Assembly: GCA_021234155.1 (NCBI GenBank)
Contig: JAJEKV010000050.1
Span: 4,054,488 to 4,118,487, forward strand
Direction: 5' to 3'
Length of the DNA stretch: 64,000 nt
DNA from: Isoetes taiwanensis
Lineage: Eukaryota; Streptophyta; Lycopodiopsida; Isoetales; Isoetaceae
This document shows positions 23,751 to 35,640 of the stretch, piece by piece; the stretch's first letter is position 1, and every line of letters starts with the position of its first letter. Position numbers and translations under genes: made by a program. The notes beneath the pieces were generated by a model. That model did no database searches, was not told where the DNA came from, and saw only the letters and a list, made by a program, of their open reading frames with translations.

Positions 23751-24340
23751 TTAATGGTTTAGACCCATGTGCTATGTTGTATTTATAGTGGAATATGTAT
23801 TTGAGAGTCCTCGACATGCAATGCTCGAGCCACATAAAAATAGGGTTTGGTAGGTTGAATGTCCATATCGAAAATCAGCGTCCGACCTTATTCTGTTCCT
23901 GCTGCAACTACTCTAGCATAAGCCCTTAACTGTAGGCGATGCTCTTGAGGTATAGCCGAAAAGAGGCTTAATAGTACTGTGATGGCTTATTTGGTGCAAG
24001 GGCATGACGATGCAAGAGGCAGCCAACAGAAATGATGCTTACGGATTCACCTCTCAATCTGCATGTGCTCTTGAGGTTGTACAAAGAACTTTTCTTCAAG
24101 TGCAGGTAACTGGAACTGTCTTGTAGAGTAGATGTTCATACAAATATATGAACTTTGATGATGATATGAGGTCTAGACAGGTGCTACAAATTATCATCAT
24201 TGGATTCAAAGGGGGCTAGCCAAACGCTGACCCTCTACAAAGTCCTGAAATAGGGTATCTGAAATAGGGCATTCAGTTTTGCCATGGATGCCGAAGCTGC
24301 CCGAAATTGCACAAGGAAGAAGGAAACGGACCGCCATATT

Positions 24341-24755
24341 TAGAGTCCGGGACGTGGTATTTCCGGACTTTTTTTGTGGTGTTTCCGGCCACCCGTTATC
24401 AGCCACTGTGCCTTCACAGTTATAAGCCCAGAATCAACTGTTTTAGGTCATTTTTTGCTTGATCCGGCTCTATCTGAGCTCAAATCACTTCCTCTCTTCA
24501 TTAAACTAGTGTTAAAGAGGAAGACAAAGCGATTGGAAGGGTTTTTGAAGCATTTCAAGCCGTCCAGGGAGCTGCAAGAGGGATCCGACCAAAGATTTTT
24601 ACTTCCGCCACGTAGTTTCGCGCTTGGTTTGTGGCCAGAAATACCATATTTTTGGCCAGAAACACCACTTTTTTGGCTGGAAATACCACTTGGCTGATAT
24701 CGGATGGCCGGAAACACCACAAAAAAAGTCCGGAAATACCACATCCCGGACTCTA
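24341..24755. mobile_element. 415-bp element with 65-bp terminal inverted repeats
   Basis: 24341-24405 and the reverse complement of 24691-24755 agree at 62 of 65 positions. Both arms start TAGAGTCCGGGA. If the terminal TA is the target duplication, the ends are GAGTCCGGGA. The interior holds degenerate repeats of GGCCAGAAACACCACTTTT at about 22-bp spacing, related to the arms themselves. No ORF of its own. MITE-like; superfamily undetermined. Confidence 0.85.
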
Positions 24756-25388
24756 TATACGGGCGTAGGAAACAGCAAAATCGTAGCAAATTGATTCGTA
24801 TAGCAAATTCCTTAGGTCCGACGCAAATGAAAGAGCAAATCATGAATTGTGGCAAGCTTTGTTGTGCTCACTATTTCTTGTTGCAATTTCAATGTTATGC
24901 AGGCAGAAGTGTGGATTATGCAGATGTTTTTTTTTATGTAAGGTAAGCATTTACAAGATGGCTGGTCACCTGCTTAAGTTATAAGGTGTGGAATTAGACG
25001 GGGAAGGGCACAATCAGAATTAGAGCCATTTACAGAAAATGGATTCAAAATGTGTTCAAAAGATATCTACCCCCCTACAAGTTTTGCCCTGTCAGATTTG
25101 GCCATTTACAGAAAATGGATGCAAAACATCGTCAAATGAAAGAAAATCAACCCTTCTTGGCATTCATGCAATTCAAAATCTTCCCCACTATGCAGTATGC
25201 TATGTTGCTTATCATTTCTGTAGAAAAAAGATGTTTATTTCCCAATGCTTGATCTTCTGAATCTTCTGAATCATTCGGCAAAATATCTACTAGGATGCAA
25301 TGGGTTAAAATCCCATAAGATCTGCTGCTTGCTGCTGGTATTAAATTGCACGTGGAATATTTTTTATACACGTTGCCTCTTTTAATAT

Positions 25389-26052
25389 AGTTTCGCTCAT
25401 TTTTTCTAACATTTAGTACAGTTTCTCTCATTTTTTTCTTTCATTGTCTCTAACATTTAGTACAATTTCTCTCATTGTTTCTAACATGTGAATTACTTCC
25501 TAACACGTAACTACCATTAACATTAATTAACACAAACCATTGCATTTAACACATTTAAATTAAAACCCCCCTTGAAATCCCTTTGATTTAGGTGCATATT
25601 CACATGGGGGGGTTACGTAGGGCAGCGAGAGCCCCTAAAAGCTTACAATACATGTACAAAATTAACACTATTAAGTACATTCCCTCAAATCTTATAGTAT
25701 TTTGCAAAATTTATTATATAGTATACAAAAATTTATACAAGCATACCCCACAAACGAGGATCGCTATGTACGATCCAGGTCAACGAATAAAGGGCAAATA
25801 TGCCCATCCGACAGTTGCCCGGGGTAACCTCCCGTGTGAATATGCACCCAAACCAAAAGGGGTTTTAGGGGGATTTTAATTTAAATGTGTTGGATGCAAT
25901 GGTTTGTGTTAATTAATGTTAATGGTAGTTATGTGCTAGGAATTAATTTCATATGTTAGAAACAATGAGAGAAATTGTACTAAATGTTGGAAATAATGAG
26001 AGAAAAAAATGAGAGAAGCTGTACTAAATATTAGAAACAATGAGAGAAACTA
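25389..26052. mobile_element. Foldback family F, copy 2 (long arms)
   Basis: The outer arms are several tandem units of TTTCTCTCATTGTTTCTAAC with TTTAGTACA, in inverted orientation at the two ends. The inner arms carry ACTACCATTAACATTAATTA and ACCCCC/GGGGGT blocks. The central part, with CATACCCCACAAACGAGG and GTATTTTGCAAAAT, is not inverted. No transposase ORF. The sub-repeated arms are reminiscent of Foldback-type elements. Confidence 0.8.
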
Positions 26053-26059
26053 ATGACTG

Positions 26060-26671
26060 ATAGATAAGAGCGTTGTTGTATCTGTATGAATCACTCAATC
26101 CATTATATATTGAAATCATACTTGATTTCTTCATACATGTATCCCATTAACATCAAGAGCATTTCTGACAGTCGGTATGTGTACTGATATTATGTGATTG
26201 CCATGTTGGAGCACTTTTAAATCAAGCAATGGTAAGTTTGGAGTATGATGAAATTTCTAGCAACCATGTAGTGTGACCGTGATGTTTAAGGAAATTTGTT
26301 GATAGAAGTAAAAGTTGGCAGAATGTTATTTAGAGTTAGAGGTAAGTTTAAAACATTATTCTGACTATTTGTATGCGGGTCTATTTTTGGTCTTTAGCGT
26401 TTAAAAACGGCAATTTGTTGGTTGGTTTTAAAGCCTATGTGTGGATCATGTTACATTTGTAGAGTGTAAGTGTCTATCAAAGTAACTCAACAATCTAAAT
26501 TTGTACTTTTAAAAGGTTGACCGACAACTCTAGAGGACATGTTATAAATGCTTCATGCTATATCATGAGAGTCTTTTATAAATAAAAGAAAGTGAAGCCA
26601 ATTCTATATGAATGATATTATAATAGCATGACTTTATCCAGCTTGAAGTGTTTATGTTCTCCATTGTTTTA
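26060..26671. other. No recognisable gene
   Basis: AT-rich unique-looking sequence. Confidence 0.5.
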
Positions 26672-27480
26672 AGTTTTTTTTTTTTTTTGAAGGACGAAAC
26701 CCAAAAAGTTTATTAATCAGAGAAAAAGTACAAAATTTACATGTCTCATCTAACTGTGTAAGCACACAGAGATGCCACAGGAGCACGAGCCTGGAGCACA
26801 ATGTACTTACTCCAGAATAGGAGACTAATGATAAGAATCAATTCGAAGATACTGAATCCAGATGCGTTCCACCAGTTCTGAGTCAAGGGAAGAACACTCA
26901 TAGGTCAAATATCTTTTTCTCGGGCCATTTTGTAATAACATTGTGTGCAGATGAATAAATGCCCTAAAAGATGTGGTGTCTGCGACGCTCCCATATCGAC
27001 CATAGGAGCCAACCGGAACCAAGGTGAAATGCCCTTTGTTTAGCTGGAGGCCATGCGTTGGGATAGGACGCCAAAAGGATGCATCGGCAAATCCAATGTA
27101 ATTTATTAAACAAACCTTGTAGCCAGGGACTACGCCGGGTTGAACCTCGGACAATCAAAGAGACAATGCTCAAGAGTCTCAACGTCCGAGAGGTAGAGGC
27201 GGGCATACCGCAGATATGCGAGGATCATAGCGATGTCGAAAGGCATTAACCCGTGCACTGTGGATAACCTCGCCACCACAAAGATGAGAGACTTTGGGGT
27301 GGAGCAACCTATCCCAAAGCCATCGCCATGTAATGCACACAAAGTGGGTCGTGGAACATGTAGGTGCCACCCATCCGCAACCGGAGGGGTTGTGGTGCTA
27401 AAAGAAGGCGATATACTGATCTGACAAATTGCTTGCCTTTGTGAATATTTTCATGACAGTCCCATGGCACCCTTTCAGCA
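26672..27480 (-). mobile_element. 5'-truncated L1-like LINE 3' end, second copy
   Basis: Starts on the plus strand with about 16 T and matches 14632-15437 base for base apart from scattered one- and two-base indels and substitutions. The minus strand encodes the same zinc-binding region in broken frames (WRWLWDRLLHPKVSHLC, CLFDCPRFNPA). The copies diverge after 'CACCCTTTCAGCAA' at 27480. No clear target-site duplication was found. Confidence 0.9.
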
Positions 27481-27582
27481 AAAAAATTGGACCATTTCTC
27501 GATTTATGCGTGTCATCCTTGCGCGGGACCTCATGTCAATATCACAAGAAATAGTTTGTCGCGCAGAACATATAAATATCTA

Positions 27583-27750
27583 GCATAATAACGATGCTTT
27601 TCAATATGGTTTTGCTATAATTTGGGTTTGACTGTACTAAATAATATTTCTAGAGTACATCCTTTTTTGGCCGTTCATTCTAAAAAGAAAGAGAGATCGT
27701 GTGGTCCTATGTATTTTTCCTCCTCTTTTTTTTTAATAAAGGGCCTTTTT
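27583..27750 (+). repeat. Family N repeat, copy 3 (diverged)
   Basis: TAGCATAATAACGATGCTTT is followed by ACTGTACTAAATAATATTTC and TAGAGTACATCC, matching the 52.2 kb copy. Confidence 0.55.
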
Positions 27751-28916
27751 TTTTTTATTTCTTACATTTCTGTGAGCATGCAGGCACTTCAATTTAGAGT
27801 TTTGAGGCCCTTTCTTAGGGTTTCGAGGCCCACAGTTTTGGCTTTCATCTGTGAGCGCACAGATAGTTCTGAGTTCATATAGTTTGATTTGGGTGTTGGG
27901 GATGCAGCCTCTACATCAGAGTGAGTGTGGTATGGCACGATGAGATCCAGCAGACGGCTAATTATCCATCAGGTATGCCAGACCTGTCTAGAGCTCCATT
28001 TTCCGTGCCATTTTGTATAAGTAGGATATGCTCTGATCTGATTTCAATGGTTCCTTCATTAGTTTAAAAGAAATGAAGATGGTATGCTTTCATAGAACTG
28101 CCTTATTCTGCGGTTTGTTAAATATATTATTATTCTAGCTGAAGGATATGGCAGCAAACATTCAAAATGCCTGAACTGCCCTATCTAAGAATAATGAGAG
28201 AAATCCATGGCATAAACCCCTTTTGCCTTATTACTTGCATGGTGGATCTTCTGGGGCAGGCAGTATGCTTCAAAGAAGCGACATAAGCTGGGAAAAAAGC
28301 ATACATGGTATTCTTAATATGGCAAATACAATTTGGCCCTCAATGCTTTCACATATCCATCAGTGCAGATGTCATAGGATGTCGATGTATATCCAGGTTC
28401 AGGTTATTTGAATGCAAGGATAGTATCTGAAGCAACACAAGGCATGCAGCAACACAAGGCATGCTTCAACCAATTCATTTCTTAGGCTATATTCAATTTC
28501 TCTATTTTCAATTTGTATTGTGTGCTATTATCTTCTATCCTTATCTGGCGGATGAGCATGAAGTTTTTGAGATGCTAATATGTTTGCTTGCATGTTGGTA
28601 TATTTTCTTGCCTCTAATTGTGTGGATCTTTTTGCATTTTTGTATGCAGGCCTTTTACATTGCCTACGAACATTAATATCTAGCATAACATATTGGCCTT
28701 TTATGTTGCCTACATGGAATTTGCTTAGGACCTATGAAGTAGAGATTGGAAATAATCAAAGATGAACTCTATAGCTTGGCTGCTTGATGCACACATGTAA
28801 TTGGCATCCATAACATGAGAACTATGTTATATTTAGAATGTCACGTTGTACTTGAAATGGAATAGGTTGTAGTGTTCGTATGTGTGGGGGTATTTTTACA
28901 ATTTGATTTATGTTTG
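27751..28916. other. No recognisable gene
   Basis: Several short ORFs, including a hydrophobic one at 28461-28676, but none resembles a known family. Confidence 0.45.
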
Positions 28917-29386
28917 AACACAACTACCATTAACATTATTAACATAAACCATTGAATTTAACACATTTAAATTAAAATCCCCCTTAAACCCCCTTTGGTT
29001 TGGGTGCATATTCAGACGGGGGGTTACTCCGGGCAACGAGAGCTGTCGGATGGGCATATTTGCCTTTTATTCCAAGATCTGGACCGTACATAGCGATCCT
29101 CGTTTGTGGGGTATGCATGTACAAGTTTTTGTATACTGTATATTAAGGTTTGCAAAATACTATAAGGTTTGAGAGAATGTACTTAATGGTGTTAATTTTG
29201 TACATGTATTGTGAATATATTTTTGGGGCTCTCGCTGCCCTACGTAACCCCCCGTGTGAATATGCACCCAAACCAAAGGGGGTTTAAGGGGGATTTTAAT
29301 TTAAATGTGTTAAATTCAATGGTTTATGTTAATAATGTTAATGGTAGTTGTGTTAAAAAAAAAAAAATTGGGCCCTTCGGGCCCTA
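28917..29386. mobile_element. Foldback family F, copy 3
   Basis: Left arm ACACAACTACCATTAACATT...CCCTTTGGTTTGGGTGCAT mirrors the right arm. The centre is inverted relative to copy 2 (CTCGTTTGTGGGGTATG). The right end has a poly(A) tract and the hairpin GGGCCCTTCGGGCCC, the counterpart of the left end of copy 1. Confidence 0.85.
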
Positions 29387-29390
29387 ACTA

Positions 29391-31689
29391 AAGCAAACAT
29401 AGGTAGACCTTATGGACCTAAATATTAATTACTAAAAAGCACAATAACATGAAGACGAACAAATTATTTCCATAGCAAAGGGATTCAATTGATGATTGCA
29501 TATATGCATTCTTATGTACATGGCATTCAAGTGTTACCCATTTTTTCAAAACAAGCTTAATAAAACCGCTTAACAATTTCCTAGCAATCTATATATACAT
29601 GGAATTCGATATTTCTCATTCTTCTCAAAATAGTCAATAAGTCGCTTAAAGAAGCCCCGACGAGACAATCAAGCAAAGATCACAAATGATGCAAAAGATT
29701 GTCTTCGTGATCACAAATGATGCAAAGATTGTCTTCTTTGCCCTTGTAGATCACAAAGAAATCCCACCTATGGCAACATTTATTACTAACAATCAAGACA
29801 TGTTCCTTATGCAAAGCTAACTTGAAAGAAAAACTTCACATACGTAAAAATATTTGCTGCTCACCTCTCAGAGAGCATTTGAACGCCCTTGAAACCCATC
29901 TATCGTGGCTTGATTTCCTTGATGGGAAAAAATGTGTTGATTCGCACCAGTCCCCAAGTCGGCCCTTTGAGCCACTGAACCAAGCATGGTTCAGCTTCTT
30001 CCCATTTCCACAAATGTACCATGATATGTGTACAAGGCACCCACTTATGCCGCCGCCTCTTTGCAAAATAACTCAGAAGATTAACCATAAGAATTAACCA
30101 AACAACGGTTGTCAATTAACCATAAGAATTGAAAATCCTAAGGCATCTTCACCCCTTCGTGTTCACCCCATTACTTGGCCTGCAAGCCATTGCCCATGCT
30201 ACAGTTAGAGAAGCTTGAACATCCTCTACTGAAGTAAAAGCAAATTAATGCCGTGTTTTAAATGCCAAAGGGATCCAATAATGTGAGCGTTTAAGTAGAA
30301 AAGTATATGAAAATAGCTCAGGTAAGGACAGAACATTCCAAACATCAAAACATTGTCATATTGTCCAAGTCTGTGTATGCTCTGCTCTGAATATTACTGC
30401 CATGAACCGGACTCGTTTTCACTGTGGACATTTTAGAGATGCCGCCATCGGATTTTACCGTAAGATCAACACAAGTACAATAAAAATTGGGGATCTCGCC
30501 ATTATTTACCATCATCATAGCCTCGTGGCTTCCACCTTCTCGCCTCCGTTTCATATGCCAAAACCGTCATCCGCTTGAAAAAAAACGCAATGCAAAACAC
30601 GAGGAGGAGAGGAGACGAATCCTTGCACTACCTCCGCCATAGCCGTAACCTTCATTTTCGCTTAGAATTGATGGCGCTGCATGTCGTCACCCCCTCGAAT
30701 AACCGCTTGTAATTTTCTTTACCTTCATTTATGTTTCGTAAGAAAAATTAGGTCGCAACCCTCCAATTTCAACCGCCTCTCCTTTTTTTTGACGATTTTG
30801 CCGCTTTTGCATGCAGATTCTCGCTTTTTTAATGTTATTGTTTGATTCTTGCGCTTTCTTTTCTCTTGATGAAATTCCTCCGCCTTTGAGCTTGAAATTG
30901 AAATTTTGCATTTGATACAAGAAGCTCACGGATGATCCATGTGGATTAGATTTTGCTAATCTTTTCGACCACATCTTGAAGGACCGGATTTGAATGACCT
31001 AAATGGCATTTTGTGCTTAAAAGCTGCCTTTTTAGGGCCATGCTCCAATTTGTGCCATTTCCGCCAAAGCAAGCGAAAGCATCTACCACGAATTTGATCA
31101 CTTCGCTCTGCGAAACGCCAATCCATCTAATTTTGCAGAAACGCTTTGCAAGATTGAAAGCAAGTTATTGCCAAACAAGCGCTTATAATCCAACTCTTCA
31201 GCTCCTGCAGATGGACGATCAACAACGGAACACGTTTTACGTTGCCTCAAATTTGAAGCGGAATCCATTAACGGAGCATAAACCGTAATAAAATGTGATT
31301 CAAAACAAAGCCAACAGACAAGACAAACATCAACATGGGGTAGAATGGACCAAAGAAAATGATGAAAGATTCAGAAGATAAAAGCAGAAACGGCCAGATC
31401 CACCCTTGTTTGCATTCCACAATGCCCTGAAGGCTCTCTGCTTCTGTTCTGGAATGAACACCGCCCTAATCCGCCATACCCTAACGGATCTTGCTGGCCT
31501 ATACTAGGCACGGCTTGGGGCATCAAATCCAACATTTCAGGGCATTTTCACTATCACCTTAAAACTGCCCTCCTCCACAGCCAACATACAGCCGAACGGT
31601 TGAATCAATCTAATGGAAACTTTGAATCACAAGAACATTAATTTTTTGCAAGAATGCCCTGAAGTGCTATCCACGAGGCTTGCATGTTC
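29391..31689. other. No gene supported
   Basis: Holds a 24-bp tandem duplication near 29686-29736 (GATCACAAATGATGCAAAG) and several ORFs of 70-90 codons, such as minus 30345-30554 and plus 31013-31288, without recognisable motifs. Confidence 0.45.
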
Positions 31690-31895
31690 AGCCCCTAAAA
31701 TAAAAAAAGGGCTTTTGTTGTGAGCCTTTGGATGTTGGACCATTGGAAAAAAAAAGCTAAATCAACGACTAAGAAATGGTGCACTCTAGATGTACACATT
31801 AGTACATTCATTCGAATACGGCATAAAATCTTAGGAAAACCTTTGTGAAAAGCATACAAAAACACAAACAAAACCCCCTGTTATTATGCTACATA
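31690..31895 (-). repeat. Family N repeat, copy 4 (reverse)
   Basis: Reading on the minus strand from 31895: GCATAATAACAGGGGGTTTT, TGTGTTTTTGTATGC, ACATCTAGAGTGCACC, then a T-tract and a single unit of the 57-bp motif. Same order as copy 1. Confidence 0.7.
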
Positions 31896-32490
31896 TAGAA
31901 GTGTTAACTAATTCAAATTTTGGATGAGAATACCCCATGTCTTTTTCTTGCGAGTTCTTTATAAAAGCTGTGTTTATTCTGAAGTTGAAGTGGCCAAGTA
32001 TTTACTTTTGTTCTGGTATTTATGGCCATCCATTTAAGTTGCCTTGCGATTCTATAACATCCCATGCAATGCAATGGGGTTGAGAATTGTGAAAATATGA
32101 TGATCTATATTCAGCAAATCTTAACGTGATCCACTTTCTAAATGTTTGATTTTTCCAATATAAACGAGATCCACTTACAGGTAACCAAGATGGCATTTTT
32201 TAAATATATGGCAGCTCCCAGGCAAAGGACGGGGTTTAAGTGGTCTTCACAGCTACATAGTTCTAGGCACAAGCACCTATAGAGATGTAATTATTTTCTC
32301 ACATTAGGTGAATTATGCAATTTGTTAGGCATGTGATCTAGATTTTTAAACCGGGTTTGCCTGTTTGTTTCCTGCATTTGTCAGGCTCAAATGATTCTTG
32401 CTTTTTCATAGTGCTTCTAGGCTTTCGATGTTGTTCTCGGACATGCTACCATTTGTTTTATGTTCTTCTCTTTTCTTGGCATATTTCTCT

Positions 32491-32536
32491 AGTGGGTTTG
32501 GGACGTTAAAAAAGCTATTCTATTCTATTCTATTCT
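32491..32536 (+). mobile_element. LINE 3' end remnant with (TATTC)n tail
   Basis: GTGGGTTTGGGACGTTAAAA leads into four TATTC units, equivalent to the 3' terminus at 8.17-8.21 kb. Confidence 0.65.
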
Positions 32537-32959
32537 TCATTGGGTTACACCTCTTTACTTGCCTTTTATCAGTATCGATTTGGCCTTCTCTATCACCTTC
32601 CTTGACCATGTCCATCAAACTGACCTTGAACCTTACCTCGACCTTATTCTCAATTTTGACCTTATCATCGGTTCATACGTCCTAGCACTCGTTTCCTTTT
32701 TCCATGACCATGGATGTCACTCCTCGCCCCATGGACCAAGTCCTTTTTCACTTTCGTTGATTTAGAACTAGTGGAGTTTCAGATGGTCTTTCCCAACGCC
32801 ATGGGTGTTGGCGCTCATCTTCTTCTCATACACAATACGTTCAGTCCGGTCTTCACCAGCAGCTATAGTTACCACGCCAACTAGGTCTGTAAAAAGAGCA
32901 GAGTTCTCTACTTTTCGGCTGGTGTTTGGGTGTGTGTATATCGCGAGTTCTCATCACGA

Positions 32960-33890
32960 TAATGCAGATCGATCTACACCATAGGATCGAGATTCTCGTG
33001 AGAGGGTGAGTGATATATATTCGGTCATTTTGTGTTTCTTCTCATTTGACGTTCTTCTCACATCAGTATAGTTGGGTAGACCCTCCCGCCCCGCCCTCCC
33101 TTTTTTCCTCTAATTCGTGGACCGTCGACTCAGGTGCCTCCTTTTTTTTTAAGAAAGTTATTGTTATTTATATGCGCCTGGCATGCGTGACAAGCCCCTC
33201 CTTGTTATAGAGGTTTTTTGTCGCATGGCACGCATGACCAACCCCTTTGGAGTTCTATTTCTTTAAATTTCTCTCAAGTTCTTTTCAAAGTTATATATTT
33301 TTGCATGGCATGCATGACTTCTTGTTATAGAGGTTTATTGTCGCGTGGTACGCATGACCATCTCCTCTCAAGGCTTTTCAAAGTTTTTTCTGTTATGTGA
33401 TATTTCTTATTTTATGTGGTTTTCGTTGTCATCGGCATTCATTACAGGACACACGCGAATAGTTCCACGAAAAGAGCTCAAGCCATCCATACGTTGTGCT
33501 TAGGTGTTTGCATTATATTTTCAGGATTAGAAAAATCAAAAGACATACATCTTTCCTCTTCGCTCGGTACCGGTCATTTGCTTCCTCATGCAGGCGCTCC
33601 AGGCAATACTCGAGAACATTGGTGACCGTTTCTCATTAGGGTTTTCCCCGAAAACCCAAAAGGGTGGGATTTTTTATCCCGATGAGAAGCTGTCGCCACT
33701 TTTCTCACCTTTGCCTAGCCCTATCATGATATTATTGTCATTTCTCTTTATATGGAGTAGTTCGATATTGTGCCTATGGTCGGCTACCCCACTCACTTCA
33801 AAAATTATAAACCCAATATATACTGGTATTGTGATGAATGAAAAGCCTATCTATAAGTAGGCTCTTTCATTCATTCGTCTCAGCAGGTGT
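32960..33890 (+). mobile_element. Family R hairpin-rich repeat, copy R2
   Basis: Uninterrupted counterpart of R1. Components are the CGATCTACACCATAGGATCG hairpin, GTGGCAYGC modules with CCCCTCC...GAGG, the core hairpin at 33630-33688, GGAGTAG...CTACCCC, and a terminal GAATGAAAAGCCTA...TAGGCT-TTTCATTC hairpin. It shows the pre-insertion state of the LINE site in R1. Confidence 0.7.
33630..33688 (+). repeat. Family R core hairpin, copy B
   Basis: Arms TTCTCAT (33630-33636) and ATGAGAA (33682-33688), inner AGGGTTTTCC...AAAACCC. Same 59-bp spacing as copy A. Confidence 0.75.
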
Positions 33891-33964
33891 TTTATATTGG
33901 TTGAGCGTGCGTTGGCGCATATCGCAGGCTACCCAAAAACTAATTATAAATTATTATAGTTATA

Positions 33965-33992
33965 CTAGTAACGGTGCCCAGCGTTGCTGGGC
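33965..33992 (-). mobile_element. Helitron-like 3' terminus
   Basis: On the minus strand a perfect 7-bp hairpin GCCCAGC-AAC-GCTGGGC is followed after seven bases (ACCGTTA) by CTAG and then T. A short GC-rich hairpin, a short spacer and CTRR before a T is the classic 3' end of plant Helitrons. The body would lie at higher coordinates; its TC-start 5' end was not located. Confidence 0.65.
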
Positions 33993-35455
33993 ATCAGTTA
34001 GGGACCTGTAAACGTTTTAGAATGAATTCGTGGTCCTTCTTGAGTGTTGAAAGCTAGCACATTCGTTGCACTTTAGAATGCCCACACATTAAGTCAAGGA
34101 TTGTATTCTACTAAAACAACTGCATCGACAAAGGCATGTAGATTAATATGGATTTGAATTATCTAGAGTCCATCTTGCTCCAACCTTGTTCTTGTTTGAA
34201 GCAATGCCTTGATACAAAAAAAGGAAAACAATTCTACCTACAAAATTTGGAAGGGATAACAGATCACCAAGATGCTAAATAAAAAAAGCATAGTCTATGC
34301 ATAATTTGAAAGGGATAACAGATGACCAAGTTTCTAAATCAAATAAACATAGTCCCATGCATGGTACAAAGAAGTAATCTTAGCTATCTGTAGCAAAATT
34401 GATATTTGTCTCTAAGTTATACCACTTCATCTTATATTTACCTCATTGTAGGGCTAAAGCATGCACGCAATAATGCTCATCTTGAGCATATGTTTATGCA
34501 AGGTTAAAACCACTTCTCCCTTGGTGCAATGGCTTATAATGTCATACTTAACTCAATGTTCATTCAAACATCACTTGCCATTAGCTCTGCTTGCTTTAAT
34601 TTATAGAGAAGCTCCATAAAGTTTTATAAATTTTGCTTTGTATTACATTTGCAGTTTAAATGAAGCAATTAGCAAAAAGCGTAACAGATTCAAGCAATGC
34701 ACAGCACAAAAACTGCCTAGAAAACTTATAATAAAACAGGGAAGGATCACCACAATGTGAGAGCCTATGCTAAAACTAGCAACCAATGCATTCTAAGGCA
34801 ACCAAACCTGTGCCTAGAACACTGCCACCATATATGCACCCCTTATAGCATAACCAGCACAAACCTACTAGCAACTAGCAACAAGAGCACATATCCTTCC
34901 AGACATTTGCACAGTGTTTCCAGCAATATTCATACTTCGTGACAAGCCTTAGCTTTAAAAGAGCATGCACATAGAATATTTCCATGTGCTGGAAGCAAGA
35001 AATTCTTATAGTTTAGTCTTATACAGTTCCAATTAATAGAGGCATTTCTGATTGTTAGTAAATAGTGCTCATAAACAAGCAGATCTGTGTTCATTTCTAC
35101 AAATTCATAGTGATACTAGCAACACTAATCATCAAAGTTTAGGTGGCTGGAACTAAGCATTCTAGCCAAAGCATCTAAGTTGCCATAGGCTAACCTGAAT
35201 ATATATGCTCCACCATCATACTTCTTGTTATTTGAGCGTCCACAGTAGAGCTGCATAAGAGGTCTACGGCCAAAAAAGTCAACCTCTATTCTTCACAGCT
35301 AAGGGAGTCTTATTTACATAAAGATTCAGACCGCGGTATCAACAATAAACCTGAAGTCATAAAACAAGAATCCAGAACTTAGAACTGGGTGTAGAATTGT
35401 TTGTGTTTGAAAACCACCTGGAATCGCTAAATTTTGCATCTACTTTGAATGGTAA
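33993..35455. other. No recognisable gene; possible Helitron interior
   Basis: No ORF with known motifs. If the terminus at 33965 is real, part of this may be a non-autonomous Helitron body. Confidence 0.4.
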
Positions 35456-35640
35456 AGAATAGAATAGAATAGAATAGATTTTTTAACGTCCACGGAGACC
35501 AATAGGTCATGGGACCCATAGAATGGGCTAGTACAATCATTACTACTAGGATTAAAAAACCCTGTCTCGAAAGGTTTTCAAGGGAAAAACCTTTGCAGTA
35601 ATGATGATACTAGATAAGCGGAGATAATGACTACTGAGAA
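35456..35640 (-). mobile_element. LINE 3' UTR with (TATTC)n tail
   Basis: The tail appears on the plus strand as four to five AGAAT units, followed by AACGTCCACGGAGACCAATA, GGTCATGGGACCCATAG and GATAATGACTACTGAG. It is the reverse of 8065-8212 almost throughout. Confidence 0.85.

Noticed and set aside
24026-24108. Possible exon ending in TTCAAGTGCAG|GTAACTGG
   Set aside because: A short leucine-rich open stretch with a donor-like end, but no matching exon nearby and no recognisable protein.
24206-24406. Minus-strand ORF of 66 codons
   Set aside because: It runs into the terminal inverted repeat of the 24.3 kb element and has no recognisable motif.
30345-30554. Minus-strand ORF of 69 codons starting with basic residues
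   Set aside because: No family motif, no codon evidence, no flanking exons; insufficient support.
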